The notes under the pieces were generated by a model. It had not been told where the DNA came from, made no database searches, and saw only the letters and a list, made by a program, of their open reading frames with translations. A stretch of DNA of 64,000 bases from Malurus cyaneus samueli (lineage: Eukaryota; Chordata; Aves; Passeriformes; Maluridae). The position numbers and the translations under genes are program-made. Every line of letters starts with the position of its first letter. Positions within the stretch are counted from its first letter, which is position 1. Of this stretch, positions 13,000 to 26,000 are shown one piece after another. The stretch is taken from NCBI GenBank assembly GCA_009741485.1, contig CM019216.1, forward strand, positions 45,459,361 to 45,523,360. The letters are read 5' to 3'.

Positions 13000-13600
13000 G
13001 CGAAACAGCCGGGCGGGAGGCAGCTCCCACCCAGGTCACGGGGCAGGGGTTACTCCTTGCGAGGGTTTGCAGTCCACGGGTGGCTGAGATGTGCCATGTG
13101 GAGCGATGTCACCGGGCCATTCTAAAAGGCTCTGTCGTACAGGAGTGAGGTATGAATGTCTCAGTGTGCTCTGTGACCAGCCACCCTCTCTGTGTGGCTC
13201 GTGCGGGAGGAGTTGGATGCGCAAAGCGGGGCTGCTTCTCTGCCTGTGTTCCCCCATGAACGAGGCGGGTGCTCGAATTAGCACCAGTACGCCCGCCCTG
13301 GATGGACCTCGGAGGAAAGCAGGAGTAGAGCTTTACACATGACAGTGTTGACTGCAAAGCTGAGCTGTGGCAGAGGAAAGCGCTCCTCCTGCCTGCCCAT
13401 GCTCTGTGGCCGCAGCCCTCGGCGCGCCCCGGCGAAGGCTCGGCCGTCTGACGGCAGCTTCTCTCCGTGTTGTGTGGGACATCTCTGGCTCTGCACAGCT
13501 CCTCGCCTGAGCAAACCAAAACTCTCTGGTACTGCTGGCCCTGGGCAGCCCTTAGCAAGACTGATGTGATTTTCTGCGACCGGACAGAAACCTTCGCTGG
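13000..13600. promoter_or_regulatory. CpG-rich block in the SLC35F1 3'UTR
   Basis: About thirty or more CpG dinucleotides fall in this 600 bp by eye, densest at 13261-13460, while the surrounding kilobases are strongly CpG-poor. It may be an orphan CpG island, a GC-rich conserved 3'UTR element or a promoter for an antisense transcript. No TATA box or Inr combination was convincing. A 190-codon ORF runs through it on the - strand (13109-13681). Confidence 0.5.
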
Positions 13601-13823
13601 GAGACAGACCTTGTCTTTGTTCCAGCTATAAAGTTTTGAAACACACAACGATAGACCAAGCAATTGAAATTTTTGCACCACTGTGTCATAAGAAGAAGTT
13701 TCAATGTATAGTGTAGAGATTGCTAACTTGTGCTATTAACATTTTGACAAGCGTGTAGTATCGTTGAGCTAGCTACAAATACAAATTTTACCCCATGGGT
13801 AGGATTTTATTGTTAAATGCCAT

Positions 13824-14018
13824 AATAAAGCACACTAATCTTGACAACGCAGATGGAAGTATGAACCAAAACCAAAACCAGGCAAACAAAATCCCAACCC
13901 CAAATCCTGCATTGAGAAGCTGAATAAACCTTTCTCCATTTTGATATTTGCATGCACCTATATGGACTGGCTGTGGCAATGTAATGCCTGTATAATGTTT
14001 TCAAATAAAAAAAATAAA
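13824..14018 (+). promoter_or_regulatory. SLC35F1: Poly(A) signal cluster of SLC35F1
   Basis: Four AATAAA hexamers occur at 13824-13829, 13923-13928, 14004-14009 and 14013-14018. The last two are followed by a T- and GT-rich stretch from about 14040 (ggtttcttgactctttcc and following bases), a typical downstream element. The likely cleavage site is therefore about 14025-14035. Confidence 0.6.
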
Positions 14019-14030
14019 TGCTTTATGAAA

Positions 14031-17000
14031 GCGGGGTCCCTGGTTTCTTGACTCTTTCCTTTGTGCTGTCTTAGACTAAACCAACTTTTCAGAAGTGTAA
14101 ATCTTGAATGCAGTGAATAATTTTTCACTGTGCTGAGGACTTCTTTCCCTTATGAGGTGATTAGCCTAGAACTCTTTTCAGGGTGTCCAAGAACAGATGC
14201 CATAAGGCATCTTGAAGTATCTTGCCTGGCCCAAGAGTGTTGGCCCAGAAGGATGCAAGAATTCCTGCACACCCTGCATCTTAACCTGCCATTCCTCTGG
14301 AGCTAGCGCTGCTGTCCTGAGAGTCAATGCCCGTATTTGGAGACAAAAGCACTCTCTCCACTGCCTTCCAGAAATTACTAATTAGTCTAAAATTAATCTG
14401 GGTTGATAAATCAGTGTAGAGTGAATCTGACATGTGCATGATGTTGAAGGGCTTCTCTGGCAGAGGCTACTGAGTGCCTGCAGCTGCCTTGCCTAGCCCT
14501 CCCTCCCAGCTGCTCTGCCCTGCTCTACATCACTATTCCCAGCTGAGTCCTGAGAATAGCTGGAAACAAAAATTAGGCATTGTGGGAAAAGAAGTCAGGA
14601 GGAGCAGAATTAGGATAAGAAAGAAAGACTTTGACTTGTTGGAAGTCCACATGGAGAGGAAAGGAAGATCCTTGGTGTGTGAGAGCAAGGGGTTTAGTGA
14701 ACATGTGTTTATTCACCTCCAAGAATGTTTGCCAGCATATGCATCTCTCCATCCCCCTTTGCCTGATGTCTCCCTGGGAAATTTTGCTTCAATGTTCCTC
14801 ACATTCTTCATTGCTGGGATTATAAAAGGGAGAGCAGTGAGCTCATTTCCAGCTGCCCTCTGCACTGCAACTGCACAGAGCCCAGATGTTACCAAGCCAG
14901 CAGTGCTGCTCTCATGTGCTGGTTGATGTCTGATATTCCACTGTGAATGTTTCCTAAATTACAGAGAGCTCCAGAATCTGAGTTAGTGTGCACAGCTTTA
15001 TCATACTAACAGTTGATTTGCATTTTCTTCCAAATCTTCTCAAGAGACTCCTTGGCATTACAAAATTATCCTTTTATTGCCTGGCTGGAATTCAGCCTGG
15101 GTACTTGAGTCATATGAGTAGTAATTGCTTGGAATTACCCTAAAAATAGATCATAAATAGGCATTAATTAATCTTTCTGTTCTTAAATCAAACACGTGGT
15201 AACACTGAAGGACACTCAATCAGCTTAAAGCTGCCAGTCTCCCTTTGTTTTTGTTTATTTAGAACTAGTTCTCCAAAACATTACAAACCCGAAGCTGAAT
15301 GCTCAGCAGCAGTATGTTGTGGCATACAAACAGGGAAGCTGTGCTTTTACAGTTAGAAAAGTTTTTTTATTATGTCTGCTCTGTAATTATAAACAAAATA
15401 ATTGCCAAGTAAAAAATAAATGAGCCAAACCTTTGTGAAAGGGAACACCTCTGCTTGCACAACCATAGACCAGTTCCCACAGCGGTTGCAAAGTGGGTAC
15501 CAAATGCCAGCAACGCAGCAGAAATTATAATACTGGAATAGAGCATTGTCCTTGTTATCCTCCTCCTCCAGTTTGAAGTGCAGGCTCATGCACTTTGCTA
15601 TTTATTGTTTAAGTCCTGCTATATGGAAAATATTAATTCTACAGGGCTGGGGTAACTAATCAGTGATTTGTCACAAACTGGCTGTGAGCCACCAGCAGGA
15701 GACAAAACCCTGCAAATCAGCCACAAAAAGCCAATGGGAATCTTCAGGTAACTTATACTGCAATAGGTATTTCAGTTTCACAAAAAGGGCCACACTGTTT
15801 CTTCAGGCCACATCACCTGCTGGTGGCACATCAAGAGCATCTTCCCCAGCCTTAGAACACCACAGGTGCCCAGTGATCCCAGTGAGGTCACTGGGCTGGG
15901 GGCAGGGAGGAGCCACTGTCATCGTGCTGCCTCTCACAGAGGAATTTTCCCTCAGCAAGGAAGAGCCCATGCTACCACTGCTATGATGCAACAACCACGT
16001 GGAGGAATGGAATTGGCTCAAAGCAAATCTTGAGGTCTGAAGTGAAAAGTCAGCACTTGGTGCAGTCAGTCCTTTCTGCTGTAAAACCGTACATTTGCTA
16101 TTATTTGGAAGTTTGGGGGGTTTTCTTCTTATCATAGAAGTTCCATTTTTAATTGAAAATTATGGCCCGAGTTCCTTTGGTATTCATGAGGTCAGAATTT
16201 GACCCTTTATGAATAGTCTAATGTTATGGAATCTCTTTAAGAATACAGATATTGTCAATCCTACATACTATATAAATATTTGCGGGTTGACAGTAGGTGA
16301 AGCTGATGCTATTGGATTTATAAATTTTATTCTACTCGGATTCTGATTTATAACCTTGAGATGTAGTTGACTTTTTTTGTGACTCCTTATTGTGAACAAT
16401 GTCCTCAGGCAATTGCCTAGTGCTACCCTGATCTTAATAATGCATAATTAATTCCTTACTGCTAAATACATTATTTATACTAAGTACTGCATTTTATTCC
16501 CCATGTCTTGATAACAGCGAACTCATCAGATTTTAACATATCTGCAAAGTTGTCAGTATGAATTCTGCTCCTCCTTCCCATGTGCAATATGCACATGCTT
16601 GTCAAGAGCAAAATACTGCATTTACCATGGTTAAATAATGACTTTTTTTTAATCCAGACCTTATCAAAGCAGGGAAAGATAATGAAACATGTACTGAGTT
16701 TACCTGATCACTGAGCACTGAAGCACTGAGCAATTTGATGGCAATGCTAGATACACTTTGCATACAGAATAGCTGGGATTTTTACAGGTGCAGAACACCT
16801 TCAAGCCCGCGGATCAGCGTTATGTGAGGTCATGCATATTGAACTTCCCACTGCCTATAGTAGCCAGCATCACCAAAATCTGGCTTCTTGCCAGATCCAT
16901 AGAAACCAGCAATCAGTGCTTGCATGTTCTTAAAATGACTGCTTGCCTAAATGAAGTCCCTAAGCGAGAAGGGGAAGGGAATGGGCTAATCACAGCAATA

Positions 17001-20000
17001 ACCTGAAGAACCTCATTACGTGACTCATGTATTCCAGCTGTGGCTTGAATTGTCTAATGCAGTTCTTGGCATTTACCAGATTTCCAGATGCTAAAGAGGT
17101 CACACATGTACGCCACCACTGGAGTGAATTTCATAAGCCTTTATGTCCCCATGCTTTGTCTCTGTGCCTGCACTGTAATAAAACTGAGTGCCCCAAAAAC
17201 AGCACCCACAACTTTGTTCATTTAAAACTTGCAGCAAGCAGGATTGATTTCATGACTAAGTTAGCAAGGAACATTGGTGCTGAAGGACCTGCTTTGACTT
17301 TGCATCCTCAGGTAACACCACCTCCTTGGACACCTCTGTGTACTGCTACACCTGCCAAAAAAGCATTTGAAAAATCCAAAATTTGAGTCTTTATTTTAGT
17401 CTTGAGCTTTAATACAATATACAACTAAAGGAAACAGGGATTTTAAGTGAAACAGATATATATTGAAAGAAGAGGATAACACTTAGCTTCCTACTACCTG
17501 TCCCCTGTTATCCAGTGTGCCTGACCATCCATTTCCCCAAGTCCCCATCCACCAATCCCCATGTGAGCCAAGAGAACCGCTAAGCTCATTTTCACCCTCT
17601 TGCTCTAAGTTAACCACAGTCCCTTCTGAATCACTGACCTAAATGAGTTCATTCCCAGCTTCAAGATCCTTAGCTATCCTGCCTCTGTTTCCCAGTCTGG
17701 CTCATGGCTCGCTGACCTCACACACAAACACCTCGCTGCTTTATTGCTGCTGTAGTCCAGCCAAAGGGGCTCCTGGCTTCAACATGGACGCTTCTAGTCA
17801 CAAAATGTTTGAACAGGAGCTTCTTTCAATTTCTGCATGAATGTCAGATTCCAGCTCCACTCCATTGCAACCAAAAAAAAAAAAATTAAAATTTGCCTCC
17901 TCTTCTATTATGTGATATTCAGCCAACAAGCATACCAGTATGGTATGGAACCAGTCACAGGAGATTCAAACAAACGATGTACATTTGCCTGCTATTTGAC
18001 TTACAGTGAAGGTGAAAGAGAAGTGGCTGTTGGAGGATGAGCTACAGGTATCCTTGCAATTATTTAAATTATTAACAGATGGCATTGACAACCATTTACA
18101 TATAGAGAGATTGGCTTCCTCTCCTGGAGCTCTTGTTTTCCTCTCCAGCTTCTCTGTGGCTGATCTCACCAAGGAAAGGTATAATTCCATTACAAAAAAA
18201 TGAGCAGAGAGGAAAAAAAAAAGAAAAAGATCAGTGTTTATCCAAGGTAAAACTGCTTCTCTTTCTCCTTGTACAAATGCCTACTTTGAGCCACATTCGG
18301 TGCAAACATGAACTGTGGCTGAGTTGACATTTATCATCATGCTGGGAGGAGGACTGTGAGTCCTAAAGCCCCAAACCTCGATCTTCGCTTGTGCCACAGA
18401 GCTCCATTTGTGTGAGAGGATGGAGAGACAGTCCCAGCTGAGCTCCTGTTATTTCCCCTGGGTGTCGGAGGAAGGATGTCTGCTCGAGACAGCATGAGAG
18501 AGCTTGTGCTGCTGCAGCCACCTGAGTTCAGATTTTGTCACCAGATACAGGGCAATGCTCTGCAGAGCCTGCAGCCTGGCATCTTCCACAGGTTTGCTTT
18601 AATTGGGGTTTCTGTTGTAAGCTGCTGATCTAAAGAAAGCAATTGCAGCAGCTGCACTGGCACAGGCTTGTCTCCACTGCTGTAGAAGGGTAAACATCCC
18701 TGTCAGCCACAGCACAGGTATTTTATTATGACAGGGGAATACTGATGGACTTTGCTCTGAGTGTGCATCATGAAATATCAGGGAGAAGTTGTGCATTTTC
18801 CTTTTAAAAAATTTTCCAAAAGTTTTCCATTCTTCCTTTTCCGTGCTTTTTTTCCAAATGTGGCACCAAGAGACCTTTACCACGACAACATCTGAGCCTT
18901 GTAGTAAAATGCAGATACAAAAAGGCCCAAAAAAAGGCTTTGGCAGCACAGGAGACTTTCAGTCACATGAAATTCAATCCTACACCTTGCTCCCATGGTA
19001 AGAAGGTGTCTGCAGGGGCAGGTCCGGACTCCTGGAGCCCCTGTGATGCTGAGGGAGAAGACTCATAGCTGTGAAAGGTAAAGACATGGCAGTGGGGAAG
19101 GGAAAAGTGCTGATTATGGACAGAGGGAGAGAAAGAGAGGGACTCTCTTGGAATGGAGAAGGGTTGGAGAAGGAGCATGAGTTGTGAAGGAAATAAAGTC
19201 TGGGGCAGAGGGGCCATGGCCTGGAAGGGTTAAGAGGTTAAAGAGGGGTGGGAGAGGGGTTCATCACCTCACCTAAATGCTGCAAAGTCCAAGGATTTAG
19301 TTCTTTTCCTGATCAGCAGGGTCTGCAGGGGAAATGTGCTCTGACAGCCCAGTGAAAACAGAATAGGTGTGTTTTTCTTAGGAGCTGCACCTTGGGGTGC
19401 CTGTGTTGGATGGGGGGAACATAAAGCAAACACTGCTAAAGCCCATTAATGAACAACCATGCCCAGATATTCAAGACGGAAAAAAAATTCCTCAGACAAG
19501 AATGATAGCCTGAAAAAGGGCTTAATTTGTGTTGTCAGACAAGATATTAACTGTTGTCTTGCTTTTTGGGTTTTTTTTCCCTCCAAACAGCCCCCACCCC
19601 ACACTGACTTTTAATACCTTCTATCAGTGTATGAGGGAGCATTATTGCTACATCAGGTGTTTGCAATCTGTGAGTATGAAAGATGGTTAATTTATCTGAG
19701 CTGAGAGAAAATAGCCCATCCTAGTGTGTTTTTTCTGTATTTCCCGGTGTTGATCCTGGCTGTGCTCTGACTGTTCTTTGCACAAGCTGAATGGCAATTG
19801 GTAAGTGTGTTTGAGGCACTGTGAGAGCAGCGTCTGGAGTTTGCCACTGACACTTTAATCTAATGAGAAATGCCAGGAACCTTCTGTTGGTTATTTCAAA
19901 ATATTTTGTTTGGAAGAATTTTAAGACTTATAAAATAAATCAGCCATGTTATATCAACATTTCTGGACAAAAACAACTCGTAGATCTCGTGCTTAGTGTT

Positions 20001-23000
20001 TTCTCTCCTGCTTGCTTCATACTTGGCTTGCAGCAGAGCTAGGAAATAAACATGTCACTTCTTTCACTGCACATTTATCAGAGAGGAGAAAAAATGGAGG
20101 GAGAGAAATAAAGGAAGAAAAACTGCTGGGGTTTTGTGGGCATCTTGTGTGATGCTTTAACGTCTATAATTGTGAGTTCATAAAACAGTGAAGCTGCAAT
20201 TGCTTCTGATCTCTTTTTCTCCATTTGCCTAGTGATGCATGAGAGTTTTTAACACCAGAATGTAATGATGGACATATTTATTTGATAAAGCAAATAAAGA
20301 AAAAGGAGTGAAACAGAATGTATTAGAGTGCACTGAACAAAAGCTTTTAACCACTAACCAAGAACTACTCCAATCAGCAAATGTCACTAATGCATTTGAA
20401 AAAATAACACAGCTGAAATGCTTGGGCATTCTGATTTCCATTAAAATGAAAGGTGTGGTGCACAGAAAATGACCCAGATGGTCTCATCATCCATCGAAGA
20501 GGGCAGAAGGTGTAATCCCCAAATGGAAGATGTTTATCCCAAACTGTCCTCATGTTGCAAGAGCATCTGGTGGGAATAATATCACATCTTTCTTGGGAGC
20601 TGCTGTAGCTCTGAGGCAGTGGCATTTATCCACAGCCCCACAGAACAAATCTTTCTGCAGGGATCTTGCATTTACAGCTGGTGACCTGACCTTGGATTTT
20701 TTATATGCAAAAGTGATTTTTCACTTTAGCAATTTAACATACAACTATTTGTATTTATACTATCTAGATACAAGCAGATTTTTTTTTTCAGCCAGTTGAG
20801 GCTGCAGCAGGTGATGCTCATTTGCATTCTGCAGGTGTTTGGGCTTTCCAGCAGGGTTCCAAGAGAAAGGATATTTTCTCTGTTTCTTACAAAGAATAAG
20901 ACTTTGAATTTTCACATGGAGAAACATATTACTTATAACTAGATCTGAATGCTTCTATTATGCTTGCAGAGCTGTATATAAAGTGCTGCTCCATGTGTCT
21001 TTTGGGTGACATTTGTACTGTGCCCATTTGGCCTTCATACATCTTTTTGCTGATGCAAGTGATCAGTTCTAATTCTGAGTGATGGCAGAGCCAAGTCTTG
21101 TTTCTGGGTCTTGTCACTGTGATGATTTAATAATTTAACCTACCATGATTTAATATCCTTTTTTTTCCCCCTGCATATTTACATCTCTGCTTGGAATATA
21201 CTTGAGATATAAAAGTCCTACACTTCTAAAAGCCCATAAAGGACACAACTGAAAATGTCAAAGGGAGTAAGTATTTGAAAATGTTTGTCCTTTTCCTTAT
21301 TTTATATGACATATGTTTGAAAATTTAAACATGCAGTTGACTTTAAATCTAATGCCATAAGTGCTGTATTGCTCTTACTGAGGTTTCCACATTCATGCAT
21401 GTTTCTCCAATGAATGTATGATGTTCTGGGTATTGTATTTAAAAACAGGAGCAACCTAACAGGTTTTGCATTTAAGCAGAAAAGAGAACTGCTGCAAATA
21501 TGCACAGAGAGATTATTCTTGAAGTGCATTGCTCTCTTGAGCTGTCAAGTGGTGTTTCTCTTTAAATGAGCTTTCTCATTTTGGATGCCTCTCTCCCATC
21601 TCAATCCCCTGATGGACAATGCCTTCAGGCATCTGTACACCTGGAATAACTTCAACAGAAAGCTACTTGATAACAGACAGCTTCAAATATTGACCTTTTC
21701 TGAGGGTATGTTGTGCAAATGCTGCCTGGGCAATAGCTAATCCCCTTGCCTTCTTCCCAGCTGCCAGATGTTGCTGAAGCTTCAGGATGGCTCCTGCTCA
21801 GCCCTTGGGAAGATCTTCATGAGCACATCTCTGATCCTGCACTTCCTCCCTTCATTTAACTAGCTAATTCCTTGGCATCATCCATACAGTCTGGCATTTG
21901 CTTGCTCCCCTGAGAGCTACAAGTTTGTAGTTCTGGTTTGGCCCTTCTCAGCTTCACATCTTGTCCTCTGAATGATCTTAATTGTGTTCCCTCCAGCTGT
22001 TCTCCAAGTCTTGGAAAATTTAATTCCTTGGTCACTTTCTCTCTTCCTTCTGCACCTTATCCGTGAGTAAACTTGTCCATGTAACATCTGCCAAGTGAAT
22101 TCTCCCAAACTGCTTCCTCAGGTTCTGATCTGCCTCGTTTGTGCAAACCAAACTGTCTGTGGGTCTCACTGACATCGTTTGGTAGGTGACAGTGTGACTT
22201 AAGCCTTGCTCACTCTTCCCACCAGAGCTGCTCATCTCTGTTCTTAATTACTGTGACCTCTGCAGTCCTGAAGCCACTGCTCTGTTTGGTGGCTGTGCAG
22301 TTTTGTCCTGAAGAAGTGCTGCTGCTCATCTTGTTTTAATTAAAACAGTTTCTCCTCAAAGGTTGTTCTTTGGGCACAGCACTTAAGAGATCAATTCCAC
22401 TTTTATTTATTTATTTTTTTTTTTTTTCTTTCACTTCCACTGAAGATAAGAAAGGGGGAAAGTAATTAGCACAAATGTCTCCAGCAGCAGAGGCTCCTTG
22501 CTGTGTATCACTGGAGTGTTGTGCATTCAGCTGCCATCAGACAAATGGATCTTGTTTGGGGGTTCTTTTTCGAGGTTTCCTTGGTGTAAGGAAGCTAGTC
22601 ACTTATTTCCTTTCAGATGGAGCAATCCTCTAGTGCCTGAAATCCTGTAGTAAATTAATGGAAGAGAAGTCTGTGCAAGACTGTTCAGAAAGGGAAAGAG
22701 ACCTTAAATAGCAACAGTCATCAGTCTCACTCCATCTCATGGGCTGCACTTATTCACACCCAGATGTTCACAAGCTGCCCACAATCAAAACTAAGCAACA
22801 CCAAGAACTAGGATTTCAGTTTCCAAGTTCTCCTCAGGTCTCTTGGGAAAGAAAAACTCATTTCTGGATAGACTTGATCATCTCTGAGGACTTAATAATT
22901 ACTATGGGATGAGCTTTTACCTCTGAACCTTGCTTATCTTGTTTTCCAATAATCTTAGGCACTTAGGCTACCCATTGCCTTTATTTCCACATTTTGGTTG

Positions 23001-26000
23001 TCTTTCTGGCTGTAACTTGATTCTCGGTTGTGTGAGAGGGGTGGGAATGGTGCATGTGATCCTTTGCTGTCATCATCTTGTTTACATCTGGATGAGAAAA
23101 CCTACATGCCAACAGCAGCAGATTTCTCTGTGTTTGCACGTCTGACTGCTCTGTGTGTGTGTCTGTGTACCTGGTTATCGAGTGCTGTATCCTGTTGTTT
23201 TAACCCTTCATTTCCTTCTAGTGCCCTCACACAGGCCAACACATTCAGACAATGAATGGTATTGGTATTTCTGCTACCAATATTTCTGTACCTAAAGTCT
23301 GAATGGCGAAATAGAGCTAAATTTTGCAATTATGGTGATTTATTTTGGTCATTTAGCCTTTTGCTGGTGTATGAATATTTAAACCACAGGACATAAACTA
23401 GATGTACAGGGTTTCACTTCTGTTTGGGTTTTTACATGACTGGATTATACTTCCCCTGTTGCAAAGACCCATAAAAATTTAAAGATGGCAACATGAGCAT
23501 GAAACAAATCACCACAGCCAGAAAACTTGAAATGCTGGAAGTTATTTGTTGAGCAGAAATAATTCCAGTATTTGTTTCACAATTTTCCAATACAACTAGG
23601 TTTTTTTTGTTTTGTTTTGTTGGTTTTTTTTTTCCTTTCCTTAAGTATAAAAGCAGAGAGACATTTATGTATTTATGCAGATAGCTAATTTGGAAATTGT
23701 TTGGTATCCCTTGAAAGCAGGTCAGTTGAACTTGTGTGCATGCAGAAATTGCACAACACTGGGTCTGCCTCAGTGGAGAAGAGCTGAGCAGAGGGTGGGT
23801 CCCCCAGGAACTGCCTTTTTAGCTCTTTCAAAGCTGATATTGTTTCAAATAGGTGAAGTTACTGCCCCCCCGAAAGAGATCTGTGTACCCGAGGCATTCA
23901 CTCATGGTGGCAAAGAGGAAGATGCTCCTTATCCTGTCCTGTGTAGCGTTACTTCCCTGTTCCCTCTGGTGAAGAAAGTCGGGGTTCTGACATGATTTTC
24001 CACATTAAAAAAAATAATTTGAACACTGCTTTTGGTGAAAAACGATTATACTCTCCAGCCTGACTTCCTTAAGCATTCTTTTTTATTTGTTGTCAATCTA
24101 GTTTTTCTCTCACACCCACAACTTTTAATGATAAGATATGAAAAGTAATGATTGAAAGATCGCTTAAAGCCCTCATTCCTGTGTGTCTTAGCTTTAAAGG
24201 TTCCAAGATTTAGAAGAATTTTGCCTGCACGAGTCTTAAGACCTGAATTTTTTATCCTTATCTTGTACTAAATTGCAAACCTGAAGTTCCAGCTAGTAAC
24301 ACAACCCCAAAAATCAGCGAAATTTTAAAAGCATAAGCAGTTAAGGTCTCTTGCATCAGAAGTCCTTTACACTTTCACTTCATTAGTTTAGAGTATTCTC
24401 TGCCCCTTTCTACTAGACTGGTTTGGGGATCACAAATATTAAAAAAAAAAAATAAACCAAACAAAAAACAACCAGTACTTACAATTTTCTTCACTTATTT
24501 TGGAGTCCTTCTATGAAAGAATTGGACTCCAGTCCCAACAATAACAAAACATCTTCACATTAGACTCCAACAGTTTAAATCAAAAGTCATTAATCTGGGA
24601 AATCTATCCATGTTTACCTCTCTTCCCAGAACCCCTTATTTCCATCTGGTCTATCTGCTTGGGGTTTTAAAAAAGAAGAATAGAGAGAAACCACCATGAT
24701 ATGGGGTGTTGCTGCTGTGCAGTTACTTTTTGTCTATTTTCTACAACACAGAATTTTTAAATTCTTTGGAGTTACTCCATCCAAAACACTTTTCCTCCCC
24801 CTGCTACAAAATAGCTTTTATTCCCTTGTTTAATATTTATTCATTTTCTTACCTCACTTTGGGGAAAACATGTAGTTTGAGGACATTGTTGTGGGTAAAT
24901 GAAAGCATTCTTTAAATTTCTGTCCATCATCTGTTCAGCCTGAAACATTTTCAAATTGCATGTGTTTAAAGGCAGACAAGTGAGAGTTAAATCTGAATTT
25001 GTTCACTTCTAATTGTTTACCACACAGAGGCTGTGAGGGGACCATTCTTCACTGTGGGATCAAATAGTGGCTTTTCATCCTCTTTTTATTTGTTGCAGTT
25101 GTTGAATAGTTTTGTTTTGATGTCAGAATTTTATGGCTTGAAAATGCTATTCATTCTGTCAAAATAGTTAGCATAGGGTTACTATGGGGGATTACAAATC
25201 CCAATAAGATGTGCTTAATATTAAGAGAAAAAGCACTTGTGCTGAATCTGGAGTTTTCTTTTTCCATGGAGATTACAGATTTTCATTTTTTCTAATGTTT
25301 AGGTTATAAGGACATTGTGGCCTGCAGTCAAAACTCAGATTGCAATTGAATTTCAGGATTTAACTTTTCATTTGCAATTATTCATACAGAGGATTTGTTC
25401 CTTAAGAAGTTCATGAATGAGTTGCCTTAATGCCCTATAGACACAACTTGGTTTTAATAGAAACCCAACAGCCTAATGGAATACCGAGGTGCAGAATCTC
25501 TTCTGGCTAGAGCCTTTCTGACAATTGGCATTTGACAGGAGTCAACAGAAAAGATTTTTATGAATGAATAAATGTTAAATACATATCAAAACCTGGGAGC
25601 TACACAGCACCTCTTGGAAATGCAGCCTCTTGCATTTTTATGGGGTGCAACATCTCATGCCCGACTTTTAAGGTAGTTTTTACAGGATGACACAAGGAGC
25701 ATATCCTTTATAGAGCAGGGGGTGTGTGTGGATCTCCCTCCTCCCACTGCAGCCATGCAGGGATGTGCAGCAGCCCACACGCTCAACATGAGCCCTTTAA
25801 ACACCACACAACTGTTTATGGAGGGGCAGAAACACAAGGGGTGCACGATGAGAAAAGAGATGGAAGGGAAGAAGCCGTGGAAGGTGGATGGAGGATGGAT
25901 CTGACCTGGGAGTCAGAAGGGTTTGGCTGAATTCATGCCTTTCCTACACATCAACTCCACCCCAATGTAAGACCTGGGATGCTCCAATCTTCTCTGGCTG

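Larger units (their letters stand above)
10230..14030 (+). other. SLC35F1: SLC35F1 putative 3'UTR
   Basis: No splice signal is needed after the stop codon. The 3.8 kb up to a cluster of AATAAA hexamers (13824, 13923, 14004, 14013) is best read as a long 3'UTR. It includes a MIR-like relic in antisense orientation (about 11.68-11.81 kb) and a CpG-rich block (13.0-13.6 kb). The 3' end is inferred from the hexamer cluster and a T/GT-rich stretch at about 14040-14072. Earlier poly(A) sites, for example at the ATTAAA near 12.78 kb, are also possible. Confidence 0.6.

Noticed and set aside
14474..14926. 150-codon ORF just after the SLC35F1 3' end
   Set aside because: No recognisable protein features, and a second frame is open over the same stretch.
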